Origin: CAYVUB01 sp964454675
GTDB taxonomy: Bacteria > Bacteroidota > Bacteroidia > Flavobacteriales > Flavobacteriaceae
Length of the DNA stretch: 64,000 bases
NCBI GenBank assembly: GCA_964454675.1
Contig: CAYVUB010000003.1
Coordinates: forward strand, 97,829-161,828
Direction: 5' to 3'
A program made the translations under genes and the position numbers. Below the pieces are notes generated by a model. That model searched no databases. It was not told the origin of the DNA and saw only the letters and a program-made list of their open reading frames with translations. Below, one piece after another: positions 52,787 through 61,224 of the stretch; positions within the stretch are counted from its first letter, which is position 1; each line of letters opens with the position of its first letter.

Positions 52787-53401
52787 ATGAGAAAACTATA
52801 CATTGTAATTAAACGTCTATTTGATTTTTTAGCTGCTTTAACAGGCTTGATTATCATATCGCCAATATTCGTGACGCTTATACTAATTTTATGTATATCC
52901 AATAACGGCAAACCATTTTTCTATCAGGCACGCACCGGCAAAAAAGGAAGGATTTTTACAATCATTAAGTTTAAAACGATGAATGATAAAAAAGATAAAA
53001 ACGGAAACCTATTGCCTGCCCTGGAACGTGTAACGAAAGTTGGTAATTTTTGCCGGAAGTTTTCTCTGGACGAATTGCCTCAATTGATAAATATTCTTAA
53101 AGGCGATATGAGCCTCATAGGTCCTCGCCCGCTCTTGCCACAATATTTACAACATTATAATGAACGGCAAAACAAACGGCACGAAGTATTACCGGGAATT
53201 ACGGGTTGGGCACAAGTAAATGGCAGAAACACAATAAGCTGGGAACAAAAATTTGAATATGATGTATATTATGTTGAAAACCTGTCTTTTTGTTTAGATT
53301 TTAAAATTATAATAAAAACTATCGATAAAGTCATCAACAGAGCAGATATTAACAACTCTGAAACTACCAACATGCCGGAATTTAAGGGTACCAAAGATTA
53401 A
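52787..53401 (+). CDS. Undecaprenyl-phosphate phosphoglycosyltransferase (PglC-like)
   Basis: 204 residues. The N-terminal re-entrant membrane helix (about 10-38) precedes the small cytoplasmic catalytic domain. The D95-E96 dyad in SLDELPQL and the following SLIGPRPL block are those of monotopic phosphoglycosyltransferases. It lacks the extra membrane domain of WcaJ-type enzymes, so it is PglC-like in size. It would start the repeat unit by moving a phospho-amino-sugar to undecaprenyl phosphate. Confidence 0.92.
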   Translation: MRKLYIVIKRLFDFLAALTGLIIISPIFVTLILILCISNNGKPFFYQARTGKKGRIFTIIKFKTMNDKKDKNGNLLPALERVTKVGNFCRKFSLDELPQLINILKGDMSLIGPRPLLPQYLQHYNERQNKRHEVLPGITGWAQVNGRNTISWEQKFEYDVYYVENLSFCLDFKIIIKTIDKVINRADINNSETTNMPEFKGTKD

Positions 53402-53428
53402 CAGGAATAGCTTTTAGCAAGTCTAAAA

Positions 53429-54382
53429 TTATTTCAGTAATTTCCTGAAAGGCCAGAGAGCAAAAAACAGGGATTTAATTATATAAGAATCAATAGATTT
53501 CAAATATACCTTCAATGGATAATCGAGATATTTGGATGAACGAATAGTTACATATAATGATTTTAAAAAAAACACCGGCGATTTAAAAAAATACGTATTA
53601 AAAAACCAATTATTTATTGCAATACCGTTTAAAATCGTGCCAAAAGCAGTTCTTGATGTCATAGGAGTATTCATAATAGAACCTTCTACGTCAGTGTAAT
53701 AAATTCGGAGTGTTTTATTTACGCATTTTGTTAAAAAACCATTTCCTGCTACAGTGTTCCAGATAATTCCTTCGGGTATAAAGCCATAATTAAGCATCTC
53801 AGGATTTATAGCTATACTTTTTAAGACTTCTGTTTTGGTAAAGCCCCATTTTTCTCCAACAATCTGTTTTTTAATTCCTGCCTCAAAAGTATTGCAATAA
53901 AATGGGTCTTCAGGAAATGATTCACCAACACGGTTTCCGTATTGATCTTCACATAAAGCTGTTACGGCAGCAACTTTAGACTTTAATTTTTCCGGTATGC
54001 TCTCATATTCATTATTGAAAATTTCGAGTGCATTTGGGTAACATTCATCATCACCATCAAACGGGAGTAAAAATTCACCTTGAGCCAGCTCGATAGATTG
54101 GATAAAACAACTCATTTTGTGTTTATTCACTTTATTGTTGATATAGTGAATAGTAAGAGGAGATGTTTCAATAATTTTGGTTATAACTTCGTGGGACTTA
54201 TCAGTCGATGCGTCATTTATAACAAGCCATTCAAAGTCCTTATATGTTTGATTCAATAATGAATCGTGAACTTTTTTAATTGATTTTTCACAATTAAAAA
54301 CAGGTGTAAATACAGTAAACTTATAGTTATAGGATTTTGGCAGTTGCTTTTTGTAAACCGGCATTAGACCCTTAAAATTCAT
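53429..54382 (-). CDS. GT2 glycosyltransferase
   Basis: 317 residues. FTVFTPVFNCEKSI and NDASTDKSHE are the nucleotide-sugar-binding start of GT2, and DGDDE is the metal-binding DxD. The C-terminal third is basic and hydrophobic. It is the last gene of a four-gene leftward block opposite to the main locus, after the HAD gene with 18 bp between. Donor and acceptor unknown. Confidence 0.88.
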   Translation of the reverse strand: MNFKGLMPVYKKQLPKSYNYKFTVFTPVFNCEKSIKKVHDSLLNQTYKDFEWLVINDASTDKSHEVITKIIETSPLTIHYINNKVNKHKMSCFIQSIELAQGEFLLPFDGDDECYPNALEIFNNEYESIPEKLKSKVAAVTALCEDQYGNRVGESFPEDPFYCNTFEAGIKKQIVGEKWGFTKTEVLKSIAINPEMLNYGFIPEGIIWNTVAGNGFLTKCVNKTLRIYYTDVEGSIMNTPMTSRTAFGTILNGIAINNWFFNTYFFKSPVFFLKSLYVTIRSSKYLDYPLKVYLKSIDSYIIKSLFFALWPFRKLLK

Positions 54383-54400
54383 GGCTGTTCAATTTATAAA

Positions 54401-55057
54401 TTAAGTAATATGTATATCCTTTAATGCTAAAACAGATTCGTGAGGCTGATGTTCAATATCCATATATTTATGAGATTCAAAATGGATGTTTTTACCATTA
54501 TCTATCAAAGCTATACTTTTCCATCCCAGCGCATTAGGGGCAATAAAATCTTTGCTTAAATTATCTGCAATGTAATAATAAACATTTCCCTGCAAGGCAT
54601 TTTCTATCGCTTTAAAATTTGCCAGGCTTGGTTTTTCTGAACCTATTTCTTCTGATATTACAATTTTATCAAAATATTCTGATATTCCCAGACTTTCAAT
54701 TTTGGCTCGTTGTGTATTGGCGCGCCCGTCGGTTATCAGTCCTGTTTTTCCGTTTTTGAATTTTATGGCATCAAGAAGGTCAAGTACACCATCAAACAAT
54801 TGAATTTCGGGTTTATGATTTCGATACATATCAATCAAGGCTTTACTATCAATTTTATAAAAACCGGAAAGAAACTCAAACACGTTAACCTTACTTCTGT
54901 ACATAGAAAACATTCTTGAATATAATGGTTTCCAGTTATCGGGTTCTAAAAAAACGGCAATAGATTTATATGCCGATTGTAAGTAATCCAGCTCGTTGTA
55001 TAAGGTATCATCCAAATCAAAGACAACAACGGTGTTAGTATTAACCTTTATATCCAT
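54401..55057 (-). CDS. HAD-superfamily hydrolase
   Basis: 218 residues. VVFDLDDTLY gives the nucleophile D14 and D16, GLITDGRA the motif II and SEEIGSEKPS the motif III lysine; YIADNLSKD closes the site. A C1-type helical cap lies between. It likely dephosphorylates a sugar phosphate or an acyl phosphate. It overlaps the ATP-grasp gene by 17 bp, implying joint translation and a linked function. Confidence 0.85.
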   Translation of the reverse strand: MDIKVNTNTVVVFDLDDTLYNELDYLQSAYKSIAVFLEPDNWKPLYSRMFSMYRSKVNVFEFLSGFYKIDSKALIDMYRNHKPEIQLFDGVLDLLDAIKFKNGKTGLITDGRANTQRAKIESLGISEYFDKIVISEEIGSEKPSLANFKAIENALQGNVYYYIADNLSKDFIAPNALGWKSIALIDNGKNIHFESHKYMDIEHQPHESVLALKDIHIT

Positions 55058-56012
55058 GCACTAAAATTTCATCATCATAACGTATCATCAATAAATCGCT
55101 CTCCCATACATCAAATTTATCTTCAATGGTTTTAGCCAGTAAATATTCTTCAATTATCCATTTAGAGAAATTGGCACCGGACAAATATGTCAGTGGATAG
55201 CCGCCGCCAAACCGGGGATTTATTTCGATGCCGTAAATTTTTTCTTTATCTGTTTTATGCAGAAAAAACTGGGACGTGAGACAGCCAACCACACCATTGA
55301 TATAGCTCAAGTTTTTCTTTATGTGATTGACTAAATAATTACTAACAGTCAATGCTTTATAAACTTCGCCATCTCTAACTTCTACTCTTTTTCTTGGCAC
55401 CACACATTTTAATCTGTGGTCTTTACCATAGTATAAATCGCATGTAAATTCATCATAATCCTTAGGATCCAGATATTCTAAAAACATTAATTTTTCATTG
55501 CTTAAATGATAATTCGTCAAATCTTCTTTAGACTTGATTGTGTAGGTGTCTATACTCCTGCTTCCATCAATCGGTTTAATGAAAAGCGGAAGGCTGTAAT
55601 TGTCCTTAGTGTATTCCCGGGCTACATTTATATTATGCTCTTTAAAAAATTTATGTGTATTCCTTTTATTCCTGCATATAGTCACAAATTCAACTGAACA
55701 TACGACAACCATAATGCCCTGTTCTTCAAACCGCATCCTGTTTTTTGCAAGTTCAAGCAATTCAGTATCTATTGTAGGGATAATCAAACCAATACCATGA
55801 GTCTTACAAAGCCCTATCAAAACATCAATATAATTGGGATCATCCAGTTTTGGGGCTTTAAAAAAAACGTCCGCAATTTGGCAGGCAGCCGATAATGCAG
55901 GGTTTGAATCTGACGCATATACTTTTCCTTGCGGGTCTGTTTTTTTTAATTCTTTTTGAAAAGACCGGACAAGAGACACTCTGCGCCCTGCCGATGTTAT
56001 TAAGATTTTCAT
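55041..56012 (-). CDS. ATP-grasp ligase
   Basis: 323 residues. An N-terminal Rossmann-like pre-grasp domain (ILITSAGRRVSLV) precedes the ATP-grasp with FIKPIDGSRSI (nucleotide loop) and IEINPRFGGGYPL (Mg2+ site). ATP-grasp enzymes join a carboxylate to an amine or thiol through an acyl phosphate. In a polysaccharide locus it may attach an amino acid to an amino sugar. The overlap with the HAD gene suggests the two work together. Confidence 0.87.
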   Translation of the reverse strand: MKILITSAGRRVSLVRSFQKELKKTDPQGKVYASDSNPALSAACQIADVFFKAPKLDDPNYIDVLIGLCKTHGIGLIIPTIDTELLELAKNRMRFEEQGIMVVVCSVEFVTICRNKRNTHKFFKEHNINVAREYTKDNYSLPLFIKPIDGSRSIDTYTIKSKEDLTNYHLSNEKLMFLEYLDPKDYDEFTCDLYYGKDHRLKCVVPRKRVEVRDGEVYKALTVSNYLVNHIKKNLSYINGVVGCLTSQFFLHKTDKEKIYGIEINPRFGGGYPLTYLSGANFSKWIIEEYLLAKTIEDKFDVWESDLLMIRYDDEILVHGYKG

Positions 56013-56049
56013 TTTTTCAAATCAAGTATAATTGTGGAGATTAATTAAT

Positions 56050-57066
56050 TTATTCGGGGCATCTGTATCGGGGAAAAAAATCAAAATTACCATTTTCTAC
56101 AGATGCAGAAAGTTCGTTATATATGTTTTCATTGACTACGCATTGCCATACTGAGAATTTTTTTAAAGTTTTTGAAAAAGATTTTTTAAACCGCAACAAA
56201 GAATCGTCTTTACTATTCAAACCACCACCTAAATTAAGCACTTTATAGTTTTCTTTGGTACCTTCAACTCTCATTTCGTCAATCAGCAGTTTTATTGCTC
56301 CGATGTCTAAATAATCTGTTTTAGTGCCTGATAAGTGATATTGAATAATATTGTTTGTTTTTATAAACATGGCACCGGAAATAATTTCATCGGTTTCGAC
56401 CAATGAAGCTAACAGAATTTCAATTTTGCTATGGTCATTATGTGAAAATTTGTAGAAGTAATCTTCATTAAAAAAGTAAGATTGTTTAGCCTCAACACGT
56501 TTCATATTTTCATAATACAAATTGATAAATTCTGTGATATCATCTTTACATTCGGCTTTTCTTATAGTACACAGCTTACGAGCTCTATTGATTTGAGATT
56601 TTATTCTTTTTTGATATTGCTGTCGCTGCTCTTCTAAACTTTCTGTCATACCTATCATTACAATATCACCTTTTTCATTGATGTCACCAACAGTATCCAA
56701 AATAATATCTTGATAAGGTAAATACGGGTTTAATCTTGAAAAAACCGATACTATCTGATTATCTTCAAAAAAATCATATAACTCTTTTTTAAATAATTTG
56801 TTATCAAAATCTTCTGTAATATTTTTTGAAATTGGTCCCGCATATCCATACACCGAAGTTGCATCAAAATATGGCGTATTGTCTATTTTACGTATCAATA
56901 GCGGCAACCCAATAATAACATCGTCTTGAGTGTATTTAATTAAAATTGGCTTTTCATTGTTAGTATTTGAAAGTACATGATAATCATAAGTACTATAAAA
57001 ATCATAAGCATTTACTTCTTCAATAAGTAAGTCCCATTCTTTTTTAGTCGTAATTATTTCAATCAT
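56050..57066 (-). CDS. FemAB/GNAT-type acyltransferase
   Basis: 338 residues. The middle and C-terminal parts (KRIKSQINRARKL, then a GNAT half with ISGAMFIKTNN, QYHLSGTKTDYLDIGA and VLNLGGGLNS) resemble FemAB-like/Acetyltransf_6 proteins that transfer aminoacyl or acyl groups. It is the first gene of the leftward block. Its position where a sugar N-acetyltransferase is usually found suggests that it modifies the amino sugar, but donor and acceptor are not determined. Confidence 0.75.
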   Translation of the reverse strand: MIEIITTKKEWDLLIEEVNAYDFYSTYDYHVLSNTNNEKPILIKYTQDDVIIGLPLLIRKIDNTPYFDATSVYGYAGPISKNITEDFDNKLFKKELYDFFEDNQIVSVFSRLNPYLPYQDIILDTVGDINEKGDIVMIGMTESLEEQRQQYQKRIKSQINRARKLCTIRKAECKDDITEFINLYYENMKRVEAKQSYFFNEDYFYKFSHNDHSKIEILLASLVETDEIISGAMFIKTNNIIQYHLSGTKTDYLDIGAIKLLIDEMRVEGTKENYKVLNLGGGLNSKDDSLLRFKKSFSKTLKKFSVWQCVVNENIYNELSASVENGNFDFFPRYRCPE

Positions 57067-57365
57067 TTTTAAATTAAGTTTGAGAGGGTTAGTTTTATTT
57101 GTGTAAATATAATTGAATCAGCACATACACTTTAACTTTTGAATCTGTTTTTTTTATATCTTAACCAAGATAATAATTATTGTACACTTATAAGAAGTAA
57201 AATCTTTCGTATTATAAATACAATTAACACGTAAAAATTTACATTTTATCGGTTTAATTTGGGCTGAACTATCATTATAATTGATATTTACCATAATAAT
57301 CATGTCCCAAATCCCCTCTATTGGCATGAAATTGAATAATAGCGCCTTACTTAACAATTTTGATT
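57067..57365. other. 299-bp divergent intergenic region
   Basis: AT-rich sequence between the FemAB-like (-) and aminotransferase (+) genes. A small dyad TATCTT/AAGATA lies at 57157-57172. It should hold promoters for both directions, but no clear TAnnTTTG box was found and no gene was recognised. Confidence 0.5.
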
Positions 57366-58484
57366 ATGGATACCAAAATATGGCTGTCTTCGCCACACAT
57401 GAGCGGCAAAGAGCAAGACTATATAAAAACAGCTTTTGATACCAACTGGATTGCACCATTGGGACCGAATGTCACAGGATTTGAAAATGACATTCAGGAC
57501 TATCTTAAAGAAGACAGTCTTGTGGCTGCATTGAGTTCCGGTACTGCCGCTATTCATTTGGCACTTATTTTACTTGGTGTATCAAAAGGCGACGAAGTAC
57601 TTTGCCAGAGCAAAACGTTTTCGGCTTCGGCAAATCCTATTGCTTATCAGGGAGCTGTTCCTGTTTTTATTGACAGCGAAAAAGACACTTGGAATATGTG
57701 TCCCGAACAATTGGAAATCGCCATAAAAGACCGAATCAATAAAGGAAAAACACCAAAAGCCATTATTACCGTTCACCTATATGGAATGCCGTATAAAGTT
57801 GATGAGATAAAAGCCATCGCATCCCAATATGAAATTCCTGTTATAGAAGACAGTGCCGAAGCTTTAGGCAGCACATATAAAGGGAAAAAATGCGGCACGT
57901 TTGGGGATATTTCCATATTATCATTTAACGGAAACAAAATCATTACCACTTCCGGTGGCGGCGCGTTGGTTACCAAAAATGAAGCTCTGAAGAAAAAAGC
58001 AGTTTTTCTGGCAACGCAAGCCAGAGATAATGCTGTTGAATATTTACATTCGAGTATAGGTTATAATTACAGAATGTCAAACGTTCTGGCAGGAATAGGC
58101 AGAGGTCAGATGACTGTTATTGGTGACAGAGTGGCAAAACGACGTAGCAATTATGAGTTTTACCATTCAAATTTAAAAAATATAGAAGGCATAACGTTTT
58201 TAAACGAACCCGAACATTATTTTTCAAACAGATGGCTGTCTTGTATATTAACAAAATCTGAAAATGCGCGGGAAGACATCCGGTTGTTACTGGAAAAAGA
58301 AAATATAGAGTCAAGACCTCTGTGGAAACCTATGCACCTGCAACCTGTTTTTAAAGATGCGCCCGCATATTTAAACGGCGTTTCTGACGACTTATTTAAA
58401 AAAGGCTTATGTTTGCCAAGCGGTTCCAACTTAACTGATACAGAACTAAATAAAGTAATATCTATAATAAAAACGTATTTTTAG
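57366..58484 (+). CDS. DegT/DnrJ/EryC1-family PLP sugar aminotransferase (PglE-like)
   Basis: 372 residues from ATG 57366; a TTG two codons earlier was rejected. The fold-type I PLP signature has SSGTAAIHLAL near 58-68, EDSAEALGS near 161-169 and the Schiff-base K191 in FNGNKIITTSGGG. It would aminate the 4-keto sugar made by the PglF-like enzyme encoded next, giving a 4-amino-4,6-dideoxy sugar. The start lies 3 bp upstream of the PglF-like gene end-to-start spacing, so the genes are co-transcribed. Confidence 0.9.
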   Translation: MDTKIWLSSPHMSGKEQDYIKTAFDTNWIAPLGPNVTGFENDIQDYLKEDSLVAALSSGTAAIHLALILLGVSKGDEVLCQSKTFSASANPIAYQGAVPVFIDSEKDTWNMCPEQLEIAIKDRINKGKTPKAIITVHLYGMPYKVDEIKAIASQYEIPVIEDSAEALGSTYKGKKCGTFGDISILSFNGNKIITTSGGGALVTKNEALKKKAVFLATQARDNAVEYLHSSIGYNYRMSNVLAGIGRGQMTVIGDRVAKRRSNYEFYHSNLKNIEGITFLNEPEHYFSNRWLSCILTKSENAREDIRLLLEKENIESRPLWKPMHLQPVFKDAPAYLNGVSDDLFKKGLCLPSGSNLTDTELNKVISIIKTYF

Positions 58485-58487
58485 TAC

Positions 58488-60383
58488 ATGATTATAAGAT
58501 TTTTACATAGAATATCTCAAAAATATGCCTCAAAGTGGCTCATTATGCTATTTGACCTGATTATTGTGGCATTGACTTTTATTTCAGCATATTTTATCCG
58601 TTTTAACTTTAAATTGGAATTTGATATCCATGAAGTAATTCAACAATTACCATTTATAATTGCCGCAGCTTTTGTGAGCTTTTTAGCAGTTGGGTCGCAC
58701 AAAGGCGTTGTCAGGTTTACAGGGTTTAAAGATGTTGTCAACATAATCATTGGTGTTAACATTCTTGCTACCGTGTTATTAGTGACTACTTTTTATAACA
58801 GAAAATACAATTTAGACAGCTATCTCAATCTTTCAGGTTCTATTATCTATATCCATTTACTTCTTAATATTTTATTCCTCATAGGTTTTAAATTATTTAT
58901 AAAATCAATGTATCACCGTTTGCTGCAAAATTTTAATACACTCAAAAATGTGTTGATTTTTGGAGCAGGAAGTTCGGGTATGATTACGTATGAAGCTATT
59001 TTGAACGACCCGCAAAACGGATTGACCGTTGTAGGCTTTATTGATGATAATGAACAAAAAGTAGGTAAAAAAATCAATCTCATCAATGTTTATAATCTTC
59101 AAAAAATAACTCCGGAGTTTATCAGCAAAAATAATATTGAAGAAGTTATTATTTCCATTCAAAAAATTGAGCCCGTACGGCTATTACAAATTTCGGGGCA
59201 CCTGTTTGCCTTAGGATTAAAAGTAAAAATCGTTCCGCCTGTTCAACAATGGATTGACGGCGACCTTAATATTGGGCAAATTAAAGATGTAAAAATTGAA
59301 GACCTTTTAGGCAGAGAACAGATAAATATTTCAAATACCGCACTGATTGATGAATATGACAATCAAATCATATTCATTACCGGAGCGGCAGGTTCAATAG
59401 GCAGTGAACTGGCAAGAAAAGTTTCTCAATACAATTATAAAAAACTCATACTTATAGACTCGGCAGAATCTGCTTTGTATAACATTGAACAAGAGTTCAT
59501 ACAGCAAGGAAAATCTAACTTTATTCCTATTGTTGCAGATATAAGAGATGTTAACCGCATAGAACAATTGTTTGATATTTATAAACCAAAGATAGTATTT
59601 CATGCAGCAGCGTATAAACATGTTCCTTTAATGGAAAACAATCCGTATGAAGCAGTAAACGTCAACATTATCGGAACAAAAAATATAGCGAGCCTGTCTG
59701 TAAAATACAGTGTCAATAAATTTATATTCATATCAACAGATAAGGCTGTAAACCCAACCAATGTTATGGGTGCATCAAAACGCATTGCCGAGCTGTATAT
59801 AAACTGTTTGCAAGGTAAAGGACGAACTAAATTTATTACCACACGTTTTGGCAATGTATTGGGTTCAAACGGTTCTGTCATTCCGTTATTTAAAAAACAG
59901 ATAGAATCCGGCGGACCAATTACTGTAACCCACAAAGACATTACCCGGTATTTTATGACTATTTCTGAAGCATGCCAGCTGGTTTTAGAAGCCGGAACTA
60001 TGGGAAATGGAGGCGAAATTTTTGTGTTCGATATGGGGAAATCTGTAAAAATCTACGATTTGGCCAAAAATATGATTATGCTGTCAGGGCTTCGCTTTCC
60101 TGAAGATATAGACATAAAAATCACCGGATTAAGACCAGGTGAAAAAATCTATGAAGAACTTCTTGCCGATGGCGAAAACACAAAACCAACCTATCATGAA
60201 AAAATCATGATTGCAAAAACCAAAAAACTGAATATTACCGAAATTGAAGATAAAATAGAAAAGCTTTGCACCATAAACACTAAAATTCAAAATCTGGAAA
60301 TTGTATTACTTATTAAAAATATTATCCCCGAATATGTTTCAAACAACTCAGCTTTTGAAGTTCTTGACACAAAAAACAAATAA
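58488..60383 (+). CDS. PglF/WbpM-type nucleotide-sugar 4,6-dehydratase
   Basis: 631 residues. Four N-terminal transmembrane helices (about 17-115), a first NAD-binding domain with FGAGSSG near 160, and a C-terminal SDR domain with ITGAAGSIGSELARK near 300. The catalytic STDKAV is at 416-421. This is the full-length membrane-bound form, as in PglF and WbpM. It converts UDP-GlcNAc to the 4-keto-6-deoxy sugar that the DegT enzyme then aminates. Confidence 0.93.
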   Translation: MIIRFLHRISQKYASKWLIMLFDLIIVALTFISAYFIRFNFKLEFDIHEVIQQLPFIIAAAFVSFLAVGSHKGVVRFTGFKDVVNIIIGVNILATVLLVTTFYNRKYNLDSYLNLSGSIIYIHLLLNILFLIGFKLFIKSMYHRLLQNFNTLKNVLIFGAGSSGMITYEAILNDPQNGLTVVGFIDDNEQKVGKKINLINVYNLQKITPEFISKNNIEEVIISIQKIEPVRLLQISGHLFALGLKVKIVPPVQQWIDGDLNIGQIKDVKIEDLLGREQINISNTALIDEYDNQIIFITGAAGSIGSELARKVSQYNYKKLILIDSAESALYNIEQEFIQQGKSNFIPIVADIRDVNRIEQLFDIYKPKIVFHAAAYKHVPLMENNPYEAVNVNIIGTKNIASLSVKYSVNKFIFISTDKAVNPTNVMGASKRIAELYINCLQGKGRTKFITTRFGNVLGSNGSVIPLFKKQIESGGPITVTHKDITRYFMTISEACQLVLEAGTMGNGGEIFVFDMGKSVKIYDLAKNMIMLSGLRFPEDIDIKITGLRPGEKIYEELLADGENTKPTYHEKIMIAKTKKLNITEIEDKIEKLCTINTKIQNLEIVLLIKNIIPEYVSNNSAFEVLDTKNK

Positions 60384-60405
60384 AACAACCTAAAAACAGT
60401 ATAAA

Positions 60406-61206
60406 ATGAACCCAACCTTTAATATAAGTAACTCTATGAAATATTTGGTATTATTAGGAGTAATCATATTGTCATCATGCGCATCAAAAAAGGATGTGCT
60501 TTACTTTCAGGATGAACCTCTTACAGCTTCACATATTGATTCAGAACCAAGGCAGTTAGTCTATAAGCCGGATGATATGCTAACTATTACCGTTTCGGCC
60601 GCAGTAGATGCTGAACTTGTCCAGCCTTTTAACCTGGGAATTATAACCGAAAGCGGCAATGACAATCTAAGTGCAAATGGCTCTATGAGATTGCAAACGT
60701 ATTTAATTGATTATAATGGTAATATTGAGTTTCCAACTTTAGGAACCATACACCTCGCCGGAATGACAAGAACAGAGGCAACAACAATGTTGAGAGAAAA
60801 GATAAGACCGTATGCAAAAGATCCAATTATAAATATAAGGTTGGTGAACTTTACTGTCACTATCTTAGGAGAAGTTTCAAACCCCGGTACATTTACAATA
60901 CAGGACGAGCGCATTACATTACCGGAAGCATTAGGCATGGCCGGAGATTTAACGATTTTTGGTAAGCGAAAAGACATTTTGCTAATTCGTGAAGTTGATG
61001 GCAAGAAAAAATTTGCGAAAATTGATTTAACTTCAATAAGTTCTGTAAATTCCCCTCTATATTATTTAGAACAAAATGACGTTATTATAGTAGATCCAAA
61101 TAACGCCAGAATACGCTCGTCCAATTTTAACCAAAATAATGCTGTAGTAATTTCAGCAGTTGGCACATTAGCTACCATTGTTGCTATTGTGCTGGCAAAT
61201 AAATAA
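60406..61206 (+). CDS. Polysaccharide export lipoprotein (Wza-like)
   Basis: 266 residues from ATG 60406; an internal ATG at 60436 is also possible and would give a very short signal peptide ending at the lipobox LSSC. An N-terminal Poly_export domain and SLBB-like domains (about 50-230) are followed by one C-terminal helix (about 245-264). Wza-type proteins form the outer-membrane export channel and pair with the Wzc protein encoded next. Confidence 0.9.
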   Translation: MNPTFNISNSMKYLVLLGVIILSSCASKKDVLYFQDEPLTASHIDSEPRQLVYKPDDMLTITVSAAVDAELVQPFNLGIITESGNDNLSANGSMRLQTYLIDYNGNIEFPTLGTIHLAGMTRTEATTMLREKIRPYAKDPIINIRLVNFTVTILGEVSNPGTFTIQDERITLPEALGMAGDLTIFGKRKDILLIREVDGKKKFAKIDLTSISSVNSPLYYLEQNDVIIVDPNNARIRSSNFNQNNAVVISAVGTLATIVAIVLANK

Positions 61207-61224
61207 CAGTTAATTAAAAAAATC

